Notes under the pieces: model-generated
Database searches by the model: none
The model's input: the letters and a program-made list of their open reading frames with translations, nothing else
What the model was told of the DNA's origin: nothing
Translations under genes and position numbers: made by a program
Shown here: positions 11,161 through 22,290 of the stretch, piece after piece
Numbering within the stretch: position 1 is the stretch's first letter
Layout: each line of letters begins with the position of its first letter
DNA from: Synaphobranchus kaupii
Taxonomy: Eukaryota; Chordata; Actinopteri; Anguilliformes; Synaphobranchidae
Assembly (NCBI GenBank): GCA_029718625.1
Contig: CM056376.1
Span: 117,753,906 to 117,817,905, forward strand
DNA: 64,000 nucleotides
Reading direction: 5' to 3'

Positions 11161-11356
11161 TCTCTTTGAAGCTGCTTTCTAATGTTGGGCCACCAGGGTG
11201 CAGCAAAGCATGATGACTCATGCTGCCATTATGCCTCTTACACAATAATCATCTACACACATCTGCTTATTAATTTACAAAACATATGCATTTACATTAA
11301 CAAAATGGTAAATGTGTTTCTGTATGTGCATATGTCAGTGTGTGTTTGTGTCAGAG

Positions 11357-11357
11357 T

Positions 11358-11405
<48 letters not shown>

Positions 11406-11690
11406 TGTGTATTATGTGCAGGGGTGGAATGTCCAGGGGTCAGAAAGTAAAAGTCATACCATGTTTTTCTTCCACCCATGAACTGAGCCAGCTGATTTCA
11501 CTAATTAATTCTACCTCCTGGCTTTAGAATTGTGCTAATTAGCTAATCCAGGTGGTTGGAACAAAATACTGGGGAGGACTTTTACTTTCTGAACCTGGAC
11601 CTTCCACCTCTGATTATGTGTGTATGTGTGTGTGTTTGTGAGAGAGCATTATGCGTGTGTGTGCTTTTTATGTGTGTATGTTCACTCACC
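11357..11690. repeat. (GT)n microsatellite and GT-rich flank
   Basis: A pure (GT)n run at about 11360-11402, then an old repeat fragment containing AGGGGTCAGAAAGTAAAAGT, then a looser GT-rich tract at 11614-11690 that reaches the ndrg2 exon 1 donor. Confidence 0.85.
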
Positions 11691-11764
11691 TTGATAGGAT
11701 CAGGCCGACTCGGAAGTAGAGGCTTCTCCTCAGTGATAGCAATTTCCTGTAATTCGGTCGTCAT
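11690..11764 (-). CDS. ndrg2: ndrg2 coding exon 1 (start codon exon)
   Basis: First coding exon of N-myc downstream-regulated gene 2, a cytoplasmic alpha/beta-hydrolase-fold protein without known catalysis, linked to growth control, Wnt and stress signalling and differentiation. The exon encodes 25 residues, MTTELQEIAITEEKPLLPSR followed by PDPIK, matching the start of vertebrate NDRG2 (human begins MAELQEVQITEEKPLLPG). The ATG is in a good Kozak context (GCC before ATG, A after the following base). The exon ends in phase 0 at AAG followed by donor GTGAGT. A CA/GT-rich stretch starts within about 10 nt of the donor. A Tc1-like element begins 54 bp upstream of the ATG. Any 5' untranslated exon lies further right and was not identified. 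Confidence 0.93.
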
Positions 11765-11817
11765 GGCAACTGATCATGACAGATTAAATACATATTTAAA
11801 TTTTATTCATATATATA

Positions 11818-12734
11818 CAGATCCTTTCCAAAAAATTAGAATATGGTGGAAAGGTTTTTTTTTTTCCATAATTCCATTCAAAAAGTGAAACTTTCATAGA
11901 TTATAGATTCATTACACACAAAGTGAAATATTTCTAGCCTTTATTTGTTTCATTTTTAATAATTTTGGCTTACAGCTCCAGAAAACCCCCATAACAGTAT
12001 TTAAAGAAATTAGAATAGTGTGTCGAAAATCAGCATTTACTTCAGTTATTTCAGAGAATGAATGTTTTAGACTGAGTGTCACACTCTAATCATCTAATTT
12101 ACTCAAAACACCTGCAAAGGTTTTCTACAGGTTTGTCGTTAAATTGGACAGGTATCTCAGTTTGGTTCAGTATGGGGAAGACTGCAGACTTGACAATTGG
12201 CCAGAAGACCATCATTGACACCCTCCAGAAGATGGGTAAGCCACAAAAGGTCATCGCTAAGGAGGCTGGCTGTTCACAGAGTGCAGTGTCCAAGCATATC
12301 AATAGAAAGTTTAGTGGAAGGGGAAAATGTGGCAGGAGAAGGTGCACAAGCAAAAGAGATGACCATAGGCTTCAGCGGATTGTCAAGCAAAGACGATTCC
12401 AAAATTTGGCGGAGATGCAGAGGGAGTGGACTGAGGCTGGAGTCAGTGCTTCAAAAACCACCACGTACAGAGTGTGACACTCAGTCTAAAACATTCATTC
12501 TCTGAAATAACTGAAGTAAATGCTGATTTTCGACACACTATTCTAATTTCTTGAAATACTGTTTTGGGGGTTTTCTGGAGCTGTATGCCAAAATTATGAA
12601 AAATGAAGCAAATAAAGGTGAGAAATATTTCACTTTGTGTGTAATGAATCTATAATCTATGAAAGTTTCACTTTTTGAATGGAATTATGGAAAAAAAAAA
12701 AACTTTTCCATGATATTCTAATTCTTTGGAAAGG

Positions 12735-12739
<5 letters not shown>
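11818..12739 (+). mobile_element. Tc1-like transposon, internally deleted, long TIRs
   Basis: 922 bp flanked by TA (11816-11817, 12740-12741). The inverted ends are about 265 bp each (CAGATCCTTTCCAAAAAATT at the left, mirrored as GGAAAGGATATG at the right; inner edges GAGTGTCACACTC near 12080 and GTGTGACACTC near 12472). Between them only the start of a transposase remains (see 12172-12477). It lies 54 bp upstream of the ndrg2 start codon. Confidence 0.92.
12172..12477 (+). pseudogene. Tc1-like transposase N-terminus
   Basis: MGKTADLTIGQKTIIDTLQK, then MGKPQKVIAKEAGCSQSAVS and SKHINRKFSGRGKCGRRRCT: the paired-like helix-turn-helix DNA-binding half of a Tc1 transposase with its GRKxxGRRR-type basic linker. 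About 100 residues remain and the DDE catalytic half is absent. The frame runs straight into the right inverted repeat, so the element cannot move itself. Confidence 0.88.
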
Positions 12740-12777
<38 letters not shown>

Positions 12778-12807
12778 TATATGCAAACTCACACACATAC
12801 AGTTATA

Positions 12808-12853
<46 letters not shown>
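12740..12853. repeat. (TA)n microsatellite
   Basis: Two (TA)n runs, about 12740-12775 and 12806-12853, separated by a short ACTCACACACATACAG stretch. Confidence 0.9.
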
Positions 12854-12858
<5 letters not shown>

Positions 12859-12914
12859 GTATAAAACACATTTTGTTTTCACCATGTAGAAATTACATAA
12901 ATTGTTATACATAT

Positions 12915-13620
12915 TTCAGGGTACCATTTTTGGGACAAATGACTTCACTGGTACTTCTGATTAGTCAGTTAGTCAGATTAGTGTGTTCAATCACTTCCTT
13001 GGTGCAGGTATAAGAGGGCATTCAGTAACTAGACTACATTCTATGCTTTTGATTGCCTTTGGAGATTGATTCCCGCTATTGGCATTTGTCAACATGAGGA
13101 CCAGAGTTGTGCTAATGAGTCAAGGAAGCCACTATGAGGCTGAGAAATAAGAAAAAAATAGTCATAGGCAAAACCTTAGGCTTACCAAAATCAACCATTT
13201 GGAACATCATTAAGAAGAAAGAGAGCACTGGTGAGCTCAGTAATCACAAAGTGCCTCCTGGTAGGCCAAGGAAGACCTCTACAGTTGATGACCGAATAAT
13301 TCTAACCATAATGAAGAAAAATCCCAAACACCTGTCCGACAGATCAGAAACATTCTTCAGGAGGCAGGCATAGATGTGACTACTGTCCTACTGTCCCCAG
13401 AAGACTTCACGAACAGCACTCTCCACCACCATAATCAAAACACCAAATGAGGGAATATCTTTTGGAACAATGGTGTTCCATCCCTCCAGAACAGTTCCAG
13501 AGACTTGTAGAATCTATGCCAAGGTGCATTGAAGCTGTTCTGGCAGCTTGTGATGGCCCAACACCTTTACTAAGACACTTGTCAGTTTTTCCTTTAATTT
13601 GTCACCCGTCTGTATATATA
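12915..13620 (+). mobile_element. Second Tc1-like remnant, internally deleted
   Basis: N-terminal transposase text (LRNKKKIVIGKTLGLPKSTI, then WNIIKKKESTGELSNHK and PPGRPRKTSTVDDR, from 13134) is joined after frame breaks to the C-terminal end (EYLLEQWCSIPPEQFQRLVE, then SMPRCIEAVLAACDGPTP, near 13450-13570). The central DDE part is missing. The right end, TTTAATTTGTCACCCGTCTG, recurs at about 59250. Confidence 0.82.
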
Positions 13621-14545
13621 CAGTGCACTCCAAAAGTGTTTGGACAGTGACACATTTTTTGTTGTTCTGGCTCTGTACTCCAGCACATTGGATTTGAAAT
13701 GGAACAATGACTATGATGTTAAAGTGCAGACTTTCAGCTTTAATTTGATATATTCACCTTTAAATTATCAGGTGAACCGTGTAGCAATTGTAGCCCTTTT
13801 TATACATAGTCCCCCTATTTTAGGGGACCAAACATAAACTTAAATAAATAATTAATTTCACCGTAAATACTGTTTTTTGAGTACAAGAGCCCATGTAGGC
13901 TTTGGTTCTAAAGTACCAGTAGGGTTGTGTTTAGGAGTTAGGGTTTATAAATCAAAGGTCCTTGAAACTTTTGGAACATTTGAATATTACACCATTTATT
14001 TTAATAGCACACAAATAGAAAAATAAATAAACAACACTCTAAAACAGAAATAAAAAATAAGTGTGCAAGATAAATGTTCCAAATAATGTCACTGAGGTAA
14101 GTGTTACAAAATGTCACAGAGGTAAACTAGTTAGATAGTAGCCTATAGTGTTGCTGAGGTAAAATACTGTTAGATAGTAGCCTATAGTGTTGCTGAGGTA
14201 AAATAGTAAGTAGACAGTTTATCCCTTCAGTAAAGATGGTGAAACAACAATCTACTAACAATACTATCTTCTGTTAAAATATTACATGAACTTGTTAAAG
14301 CTTTTGCCTTTTCAGAATTTAGGGTTTCAAAGTTAATTCAAAATTGGGGCGCGTTCTCGCATATCCTGGAGCTCTTTCTACTCTTTTTTACATTTTCAGG
14401 TCATATTGATAGGCTAATTATTTAAGCGACTCCATTGCAAGAAAATAGCCTATGCATGATTAGTTTTTTTCTATCGGCATGGCAGCCAACACACATAATT
14501 CATAACATTTTTAATTGACATTAACAATTAAAGCAGAGTGATTGT

Positions 14546-14800
14546 TTAAGGCTTGTTTGATACCTCAGACCCTTGTTGACTTACAGCCATTTTACCAACC
14601 ATGTATTCCATACTGTTCCAGCATAATTTACAGCTAAATCTAGTCCCACCCCCCAATTCCCATAGAGATCCATTCAAATGCAGAGATGTTATAGTATCGC
14701 TTGTAAGAGTACCAGAAAATAAGATATCAAGAGTCTTTTGATGTTGTTGGGTCACAGACATCAGGAAGTCATGGCATGCAAAGGATATGTGACCAAATAT
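14546..14800 (-). mobile_element. Fold-back module copy a
   Basis: Reads, on the minus strand, CATGACTTCCTGATGTCTGT, then CTTGATATCTTATTTTCTGG, CATTTGAATGGATCTCTATG and CAGACCCTTG-type end. The same module occurs at 16788-16870, 20645-20905, 27146-27500, 34075-34172, 40452-40800, 48940-49340 and 55622-55665. Non-coding. Confidence 0.85.
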
Positions 14801-15284
14801 TAAAAATTATTACTTTATTCTATATATAAATGCAGGGGTGCCAATAATTGTGGCCAATGTGGTTTTGTTAAAAATAATTATTTCTTGATGTGGGATTTTT
14901 TTTTCTCATAATAAATTAACGTCAATTAAAGGTTGGATTCTTCTTGTTTTTTCAGTGTGAGATTAAGCTAATTCACCAAACGGTGAATTTTTTATAACCC
15001 TTTTTGCTCATCTTTACAGGGGGTGCCAATAATAGTGGCCGCAACTGTATATATACACTATATACACTATATATACTATGTGGTACAAAAAATATGTTTT
15101 TGTACAAAAATTGTGAATCAGAAGATGAGTTCATTATTAACCCGGTCAAAACCTGTTCCATCCATTCAAGTCATCGTTGACACTAAAGAATACAGGTTGT
15201 GCTCATTCTGTGCTTACAGCAAACCATGAAAAAATTTACACCAAGAGCTAAAAGGAAAAGGCAACGTTTCAATTACTTATGCAA

Positions 15285-15575
15285 GCACACACACACACAC
15301 ACACAAACACATGCACACACACCCCCTTGCATACACTCGCGCAAGAACAAACAATTTTATGTGTGTGTGCCTAGAGTGTGTGCTTGCGTGCGTTTGCATG
15401 TGTATGCATTAGGGATGGGGAGAATCGCTAAAACGGTTACACAGTGCAAAGAAATGAGTTCACACATTGAAATAGCAAGGTTCGGGGAGGGGCTAGAACA
15501 GTGAGAGTACCTAACTGAGTGGGTGAGTGAGTGAGTGACTGAGTGACTGAGTGAGTGACTGACTGACTGACTACC
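15285..15575. repeat. Simple repeats: (CA)n and GAGT/GACT
   Basis: A (CA)n run at 15287-15305 and a 4-bp GAGT/GACT tract at about 15515-15572. Nothing coding between. Confidence 0.85.
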
Positions 15576-15904
15576 TCCCCTTTGTTGGAAGTCGCGCAAG
15601 AACTGGTGTGAATACCTAAAGTTAGGACTTACACTTTACAAGCTTGATAGCTTTATTTAGCTTTAACACAACCATTAAAATGATGACCAAGTATGCATAA
15701 TTCCAGTCGGTCAAGGTGGACTGGAACACAAACATTGTCCCTGACTGCATTGTTGACACGTGTGTACCCTCCTGTGTATACGTGATATTTCCACACAAGC
15801 ACTTCCCAGGCAGTAACCTTGGCACCACTAACAGAATAGCCTACTTACTAAGTTACGTGACATCCACATGTTAATATCATCGATGCATTTAAATAGGGAC
15901 TCTA

Positions 15905-16102
15905 AGGGACCTAGGTCAACAAATGAAAAAAAGATGTATGTTGTGAATCATCTGCATAGTTATGATAGGATATTTTATGTTTTTGTATAACATGTGTAAG
16001 AGGGAGCATGTATGGATTGAATAATAATGGCCCAAGGATTGAACCTTGTGGGACTCCAGATATAATACCCGGTTTTTGTGATGCAAAGTCACCAATGGAC
16101 AC
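15905..16102 (-). pseudogene. LINE reverse transcriptase fragment
   Basis: The minus-strand frame contains [20 protein letters not shown] and [11 protein letters not shown], the reverse-transcriptase domain B (GVPQGS) and the catalytic YADD box, in the arrangement of fish L2/CR1-group LINEs. Only about 60 residues remain. The fragment abuts a minisatellite on its 5' side. Confidence 0.85.
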
Positions 16103-16104
16103 AC

Positions 16105-16780
16105 TGCTGCTCTGATCACTGCTTCACACAACTGCTCTCATCACTGCTCGATAATGCTGCTCTAACCACTACTCCACACTGCTGCCCTGATCACTGCTCC
16201 ACACTGCTGCTCTGACCACTTCTCTGCACTGCTGCTCTGATCCCTGTTCCACACTGCTGCTCTAACTACTGCTCTGATCACTGCTCCACACTGCTGCTCT
16301 GACCACAGCTCCACACTGCTTCTCTGATCACTGCTGGATACTGCTGCTCTAACCACTGCTCCACACTACTGCTCTGATCACGGCTCAATACTGCTGCTCT
16401 AACCGCTGCTCTAACCACTGCTCCACGCAGCTGCTCTGGTCACTGCTCGATACTGCGGCTCTAACCACTGCTCTGATCACTGCTCCACGCTACGGCTCTG
16501 ATCACTGCTTGATGTTGCTGCTCTGAGCTCTGATCACAACTTCACACTGCTGCTCTAACCACTGCTCCACACTGCTGCTCTGATCACTGCTTGATACTGC
16601 TGCTCTAACCACTGCTCCACACTGCTGCTCTGATCACAGCTCCACACTGCTGCTCTGACCTCTGCTCCACGTTGCTGCTCTGAGCTCTGATCACAACTCC
16701 ACACTGCTGCTCTAACCACTGCTCCTCACTGCTGCTCTGATCACAGCTCTACACTACTGCTCTGATCACTGCTCCACATC
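16105..16780. repeat. CTGCTGCTCTGATCACTGCT minisatellite
   Basis: About 25 variable units built from CACTGCTCCACACTGCTGCT and CTGATCACTG/CTAACCACTG, period mostly 30 bp with insertions. It ends at the next fold-back module fragment. Confidence 0.9.
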
Positions 16781-17151
16781 GCTTGTAGGAGTACCAGAAA
16801 ATAAAATATCAAAAGTCTTTTGATATTGTTGGGTCACAGACCCCAGGAAGTCATGGCATGCAAAGGATATAATGCGACCAAATATAAAAAATTATTACTT
16901 TATTCTACATTATGTTAAACTGTCCAATATTTTTTGATGCCCGAAAATGGGGGGGGGGGGGGGGGGGGCTATGTACAAAAGGTTCTATAATTTCTAAACG
17001 GTTCATCCGATATGGATGAAAATACCATCAACTTAAAGCTGACAGTCTGCACTTCAACCCTGTCATTGTATCCTTTCAAACTCAAAGTGCTAGAGTACAC
17101 AACCAAAATAACAAAAATGTGTCACTGTCCAATGAATTATGGTGCTCACTG

Positions 17152-20100
17152 TATATAAAAAGTGAACTGATTCTGAAGTGAATGATGTTATGATTGGAGT
17201 AGAGAGAAAAAAATTAAATGCAACGTGGGTCACAGTATGGATACTCTTAGTGGCTATGCTGGCCAGTGCGTGCGTGCCTAGCTGTGTCTGTGCGACTCTG
17301 CGTGAAGTGCCCTGTGCAGATGTGCCTACAAGATACAATTGCTTGCGTTTCGCTAACAAAATGGCATCGGTGATTACCCCCAGTCTTTACGAGAAATAAC
17401 TGGCCAATCAAAACTTGTATGCTTATGTGTAACCCAAATAGTGAGCGGGAGTGCGCTGATGAGTCAACCGCGCGATCGACACACCTCCTTTTGACATTGA
17501 CACACATTCCCCTCCCGCGCGCACAGATTCGCGCCGCACGCGCCACCCCCTTCCCCCAACATCAAACGAAGCCTTCGCCTTGCTGTGCAACATGTTTGCT
17601 GATATATTCTGCCTCACAATAATAATCAGCAGCTTCAACACCATAATATTCATCTTCATCAAGTATGAATTTAGCACTGAAAGTGACGCTATAAAAACAA
17701 TACTGAATTGTTGGAGTAAGCGACTGGCAAAAGAGGATCATCAACATGTTAGCGGTATGCCACTAACTTCAAGTTCAAGTGCGGTTTTAACATGTTGTGG
17801 TTCGGCACTGGCCCCACCCATTTTGTCCTCCCATTTTGCCTACTTGTGTTTAACAGTTTGCAGTAATTAATATTAAATGCTTACACTTTAGCAGTGACGG
17901 GAGAGACAGAAGTGAACAAAGACTATCTGTAGACGCCACATGTGCACTCCACTCCGTGATACACAGCCTCATAAGGTCACAACACACATTGAGACGCTGA
18001 ACGCTTACACGTTTAATTTACGATATTATTATTATTATTGTTATTACGATCATTGTTGTTGTTCATTGTGTTGTTTTGTTATTAGGCTACTGTTGCTGTT
18101 TTTGTTGTTAACATCCACCAAGGAAGTGAAAATAATGCCATGCACTGTCGCGTCCACGACAGACATCACAGGGAGTAAAGACATGTAAACGCATGGAAAT
18201 ACTGTTGATATGCAAGATAACGTTACATGTAACTCATTAAACTGCATTTCTACCATTAACATTACTTTATGTATAAAATGTAATGGCAGTTCCTGTATTA
18301 CATTATTGTAAATGCAATGAACTGAGCATGAATATGCATTCACAATTTTCGCTAAAACATCACTGTTATCCCATATATACGTTAATACGACGTTAACAGG
18401 TTTAGCAAAGCTTACTAAAACTATGCTTACCCTTTAAGTCAACAAAAATGTTCCGAGGGATTTTCAATAAATTGTAAAACTCTCAATATCTCCTCTTTAG
18501 CTAGACAAAGCGGTTGCCGTTTTCCAGATTCCAGATTTTGCGTAAGCTATGACTGTTTTTACCATTCAGTTTTCTCCTTTCCCTGTGTTTACTCCCTTCT
18601 TGCTGTCCTTTCTCAAGCAACAGAAAAAAAAATCCCAACTGAAAATATGGAGCCGTCAATCAAATGCCACGGAGTAAGTTACTTTATTAAGAGGTGGGGG
18701 TGAGTAAGGAAACAATTTAACGAAATCCTCCGTCCACACAGATACCCAAGCGATCTCTCAACCCTGGAATATTCCGATAACTACTGTAGTGTGGCCCTTA
18801 GAGCAGGTGCTATAGTTTAAAGTTTAAACATGTATTTGTTATTGAAAACCTCTGTCTGTCGGCTGTGCCCCCCTGCTCTCTGAGGTTGGTAGACGCCCGT
18901 TGTTAAAGTGGTTTGTGGAACAAAACGCGCACGCATTCCAAGGTTCTAGTTACAGCTGCGAGGCAGAGACGATGGTCAGAAACTCGCATTCGATTAGGGA
19001 CTTTGCCAAAACGTATAAAGAAGGCCAGACAGGGAGGGAGAGAGAAATTTGTTTTGACAGAAGTGGAAAAAGAGTGACGCGTTGGAGGCAGAGACTACTG
19101 TGTCCGAATCAGAGCTCTATCTACTGCGCCCTGTCTCCTACGAAGAGTGCACTGGCAGAAGTGTGCTGTTTAATGTGCAGTTTAGTAGGACGCAAAAAAT
19201 ATCCGCTATACTATTTCCAACCCGTACTGTGGAGGTGTCGTAAGCAGGTCATAAGACGTCCCACCAGTGTTGCCATGTCCGCGGTTTTACAGCTAAATTG
19301 GGATACCAGTCACGGATAAAATTAAAAGTCGCAAAGCACGCACTTATTTTAAAAAGTAAAAACATGATGATTTCTAGGCATATTTAAAATACATTGGTTT
19401 TGGTTAAAAATAGCCTATAAATTGGGTTAGTTTTGAGTCGCCATTTGGCTAAAGTCTTACAAGATCTGGCAACCCTGCGCCCCACTCTTGCGCTGCCATG
19501 TCACGTGTTGTTTTTGTTGTATTTGAAGGAAAACGTCAGCGAAGCTGCGCCTCATTTTTTAAAAACGAAGCTTCACGTCATATTCATGTGACCAAAATGT
19601 TCGTGTAGTTCTTGAAGTGTGCTCCCGAATGTACTCAGCGAAACCCCGAAAGTAAGTGTGTCATCCGGGTGTTTGAAGTATACTGCACTTTGAAAAAAAA
19701 TTGCGTACTCTACGACTTTCTCGCCCTATCTACTCACCAAGGCTACTCAACAGTGTGGAAGAGTGCTGATTCGGACACGGCCTAGGGTTCAAACTGAGGC
19801 TTCGATGGGTATGGGGGTGATTTATTGGCGTAGCAAATGTTAGCTGCCACATGCCGATACGGTCATATCATTTTTGTTGCTACTATAAATTTCTGAAGAA
19901 GGCGCCATCCACTTATTATGCAATAGCTATGAATAGTTGTGCTAGTGCGCGCGTGGTATGGTAGCCAGTGAATGAATGCACAGCGCTTGGACGATTGTAT
20001 TGAAGAGAGTCATTTTACCGTTACACAATAATCCTAAGAAATTACCCGGTTTCCTGTGGAGGAAACAACGCAGCAGTACATCTGTCCTCAGACAAGGAGC

Positions 20101-20414
20101 GATTAAAAAAATCCTCGTCTCCGATTCTAAACCATCCGGGTCAGGTGGTCCAGACAGCGTCAACACTGATGAGGTTGTAGTGTTTGTCTCAATTTCGTAT
20201 TTTAAATATGTGATAGAAAATACATTTATTTACGAAAAACCATTATTCTAAAATATCTAGAACAAAAAAAGACTAGGCATGAAGAGGAACCGAAGATGCT
20301 CACGGATTAGCCCAATAAATAAATATGTAGACTATGTAATAAGTAATTATCGTTGTTGTGAAACAAACAGTAATATGGTTTGCTTGCATTCTGTACCTGA
20401 GCAATCATAAATTA
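17152..20414. other. Mixed non-coding DNA between Tc1 composites
   Basis: No conserved protein recognised. There is a CG-rich patch at about 17455-17560 and a (TAT)n/(GTT)n area near 18025-18110. A segment at about 19200-19640 (CCCGTACTGTGG, CAGCGAAGCTGCGCCTCATT, ACCAAAATGTTCGTGTAGTT) reappears in inverted order at 32813-33010, so it is an interspersed repeat. Predicted small frames here show no family signature. Confidence 0.5.
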
Positions 20415-20929
20415 CACTACCGTTCAAAAGTTTGGAATCATTTTTATGTTTTTGAAAGAAATTGATACTTTTATTCAACAAGGTAGCATTTTTTTTTTTA
20501 AATACAGTCAAGACATTGATAATGTTACAACCTACTATTTCTATTTCTACTGCAATTGTAGCCATTTTTACACATAGTCCCCCCATTTTAGGGCACCAGA
20601 AGTAATTAACATAAATGTATTTAATATTTGGTTGCATATTCTTTGCATGCCATGACTTCCTGATGTTTGTGACCCAGCAACATCAAAAGACTGTTGATAT
20701 CCTATTTTCAGGTACTCTTACAAACAATACTATAACCTCTCTGCATTTGAATTGATCTCTATGGGAATTGGGGGTTCAGATGTAAATTACACGGGAATAG
20801 TATGAAACACATGGTTGGCTAAATGGCAGTAAGTCATCAAGCGTCTGAGGTATCAAACGAGCCTAAAACCATCACTCTGCAGTAGATATGGATGGATCAC
20901 TTTAAAGGGGACATGAAGCACTCGGTAAA

Positions 20930-21835
20930 GTGGCTCTGGTTTGTTAGCTTTTTGCCTTAAATTTGATATGACCTTGCGTTCAAATCTGAAATTGACCCAT
21001 GTTTGTTGGAAAAAGAAGTTAAAGTTCACTTTTTTTCCACTAGGGCGCAGCCATTTTGGAGAACTGCGGTCGTGACTTCACTAGGTTGGTTGGTCTCGGC
21101 TGCTCAATGTATTATTACTATGGGGAAATAGCTGACTTTCAGTGAGGTCAATGGTGTATCGTGAGGAAAAAATAAAACAAAAAACACACAGACAGTCCTT
21201 TTGTATTGCCACGAGATGCTCAAATGAGTATTACTGAACAAATCTTAATTTAAAACTCAATTTCATCAAACTGCTTCTGACCATATAATGCTGTAGCCTC
21301 TGACGAGCCGGCAACTGCTGCGCCGCTGCCTTGCCTTGATAAATGGTTTGGGAGCTAAAGCCGTGTCTAGCTAATTATTGCCTATAGCATTTGTGATGCT
21401 AAGACGCGGTAGATATATGCAGGCTGTTAACTAATATATCAAGGCAATGCAGTTGCCGGCTCGTCAGAGGCCACAGCATTAGGTATATGGTCAGAAGCAG
21501 TAAATGGAAATGAAGTTATAAATCAAGTTTTGCTCAGTAATACTCATTTGAGCATCTCTGGGCAATGCAAAATGATCGTCTGTGCATTTTGTTTTATTTT
21601 TTTCACACGATACATCGTTGAGCGCACTGAAAGTCAACTATTTTCCCATAGTAATACATTGAGCAACCGAGACCAACCAACCTAGTGATGTCACGACTGC
21701 AGTTGGTCCAAAATGGCTGTGCCCTAGTTGGGAAAAAAAGCAAACTTTAACTTCTTTTTCCAGCGAATACAAGTCGATTTGAGATTGAGAATGCAGGGTC
21801 ATATCTAATCTAGCTAGCAAACAAGCAAAGGGTTT
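20930..21835. repeat. 0.9 kb imperfect palindrome
   Basis: Left arm about 20930-21345 and right arm about 21436-21835, separated by about 90 nt. Matching landmarks: GATGCTCAAATGAGTATTAC with GTAATACTCATTTGAGCATC; GACGAGCCGGCAACTGC with GCAGTTGCCGGCTCGTC; CTAGGTTGGTTGGTCTCGG with CCGAGACCAACCAACCTAG. Arms are roughly 85 percent alike with small indels. It looks like a fold-back DNA element; it encodes nothing. Confidence 0.88.
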
Positions 21836-22290
21836 TTATCAACGCTGCTCTTAAACTAGCTAACGTTAGCAAGCTAATGTTGTCTATCGTTTGAGTGGTG
21901 GATTGCAATAAAGACGCTTTCATTTCCTAACTTACTCGCTCGTAAAAACTAGCTTCCTAGCTTCGTCGCTAACTGTTAGCTTATCTCAGTGTTCCAGGAG
22001 ACAGGCATGTCTAGGGCATCCCCGCTAGCTTGCTAGCAAGCAAGCAAAAGGTTTTTTTTTTTTTATCAGAGCTGCTCTTAAACTAGCTACCAAGCTAACG
22101 TTGTCTAATGTTTGAGTGGTGGATTGAAATAAAGATGCTTTTGTTTGCTAACTTACTCGCAACTAGTTAAAACTTGTCATGTCTGGGCATTGTCCCCGCT
22201 AGCAAGCAAGCAATAAGCTTTTAATTAGAACTGCTCTTAAACTAGCTAGCTAACAAGCTAACGGTATCTGATGTTTGAGTACTCAATTTT
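21825..22290. repeat. Roughly 210-bp tandem repeat, GCTAGC-rich
   Basis: Two and a half diverged copies, each with CTGCTCTTAAACTAGCTA, CTAACGTTGTCTA-type and GTTTGAGTGGTGGATTG landmarks (starts near 21826, 22046 and 22226). The surrounding 21.8-25 kb is rich in GCTAGC and AACGTTAGC words. Confidence 0.75.

Larger units (their letters stand above)
13621..17151. mobile_element. Composite inside a pair of Tc1-like TIRs
   Basis: Left end CAGTGCACTCCAAAAGTGTT (13621) and right end ATTATGGTGCTCACTG (17151), each next to TA, carry matching inverted sequence for about 230-260 bp (TTGGACAGTGACAC, CACATTGGATTTGAAA, CATAGTCCCCC). The 3.5 kb between holds no transposase. It contains fold-back module copies, ends of another Tc1 family (GGGGTGCCAATAAT type, 14834-15050), a LINE fragment and a minisatellite. 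It may be one element enlarged by insertions or two deleted relatives. Confidence 0.65.
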
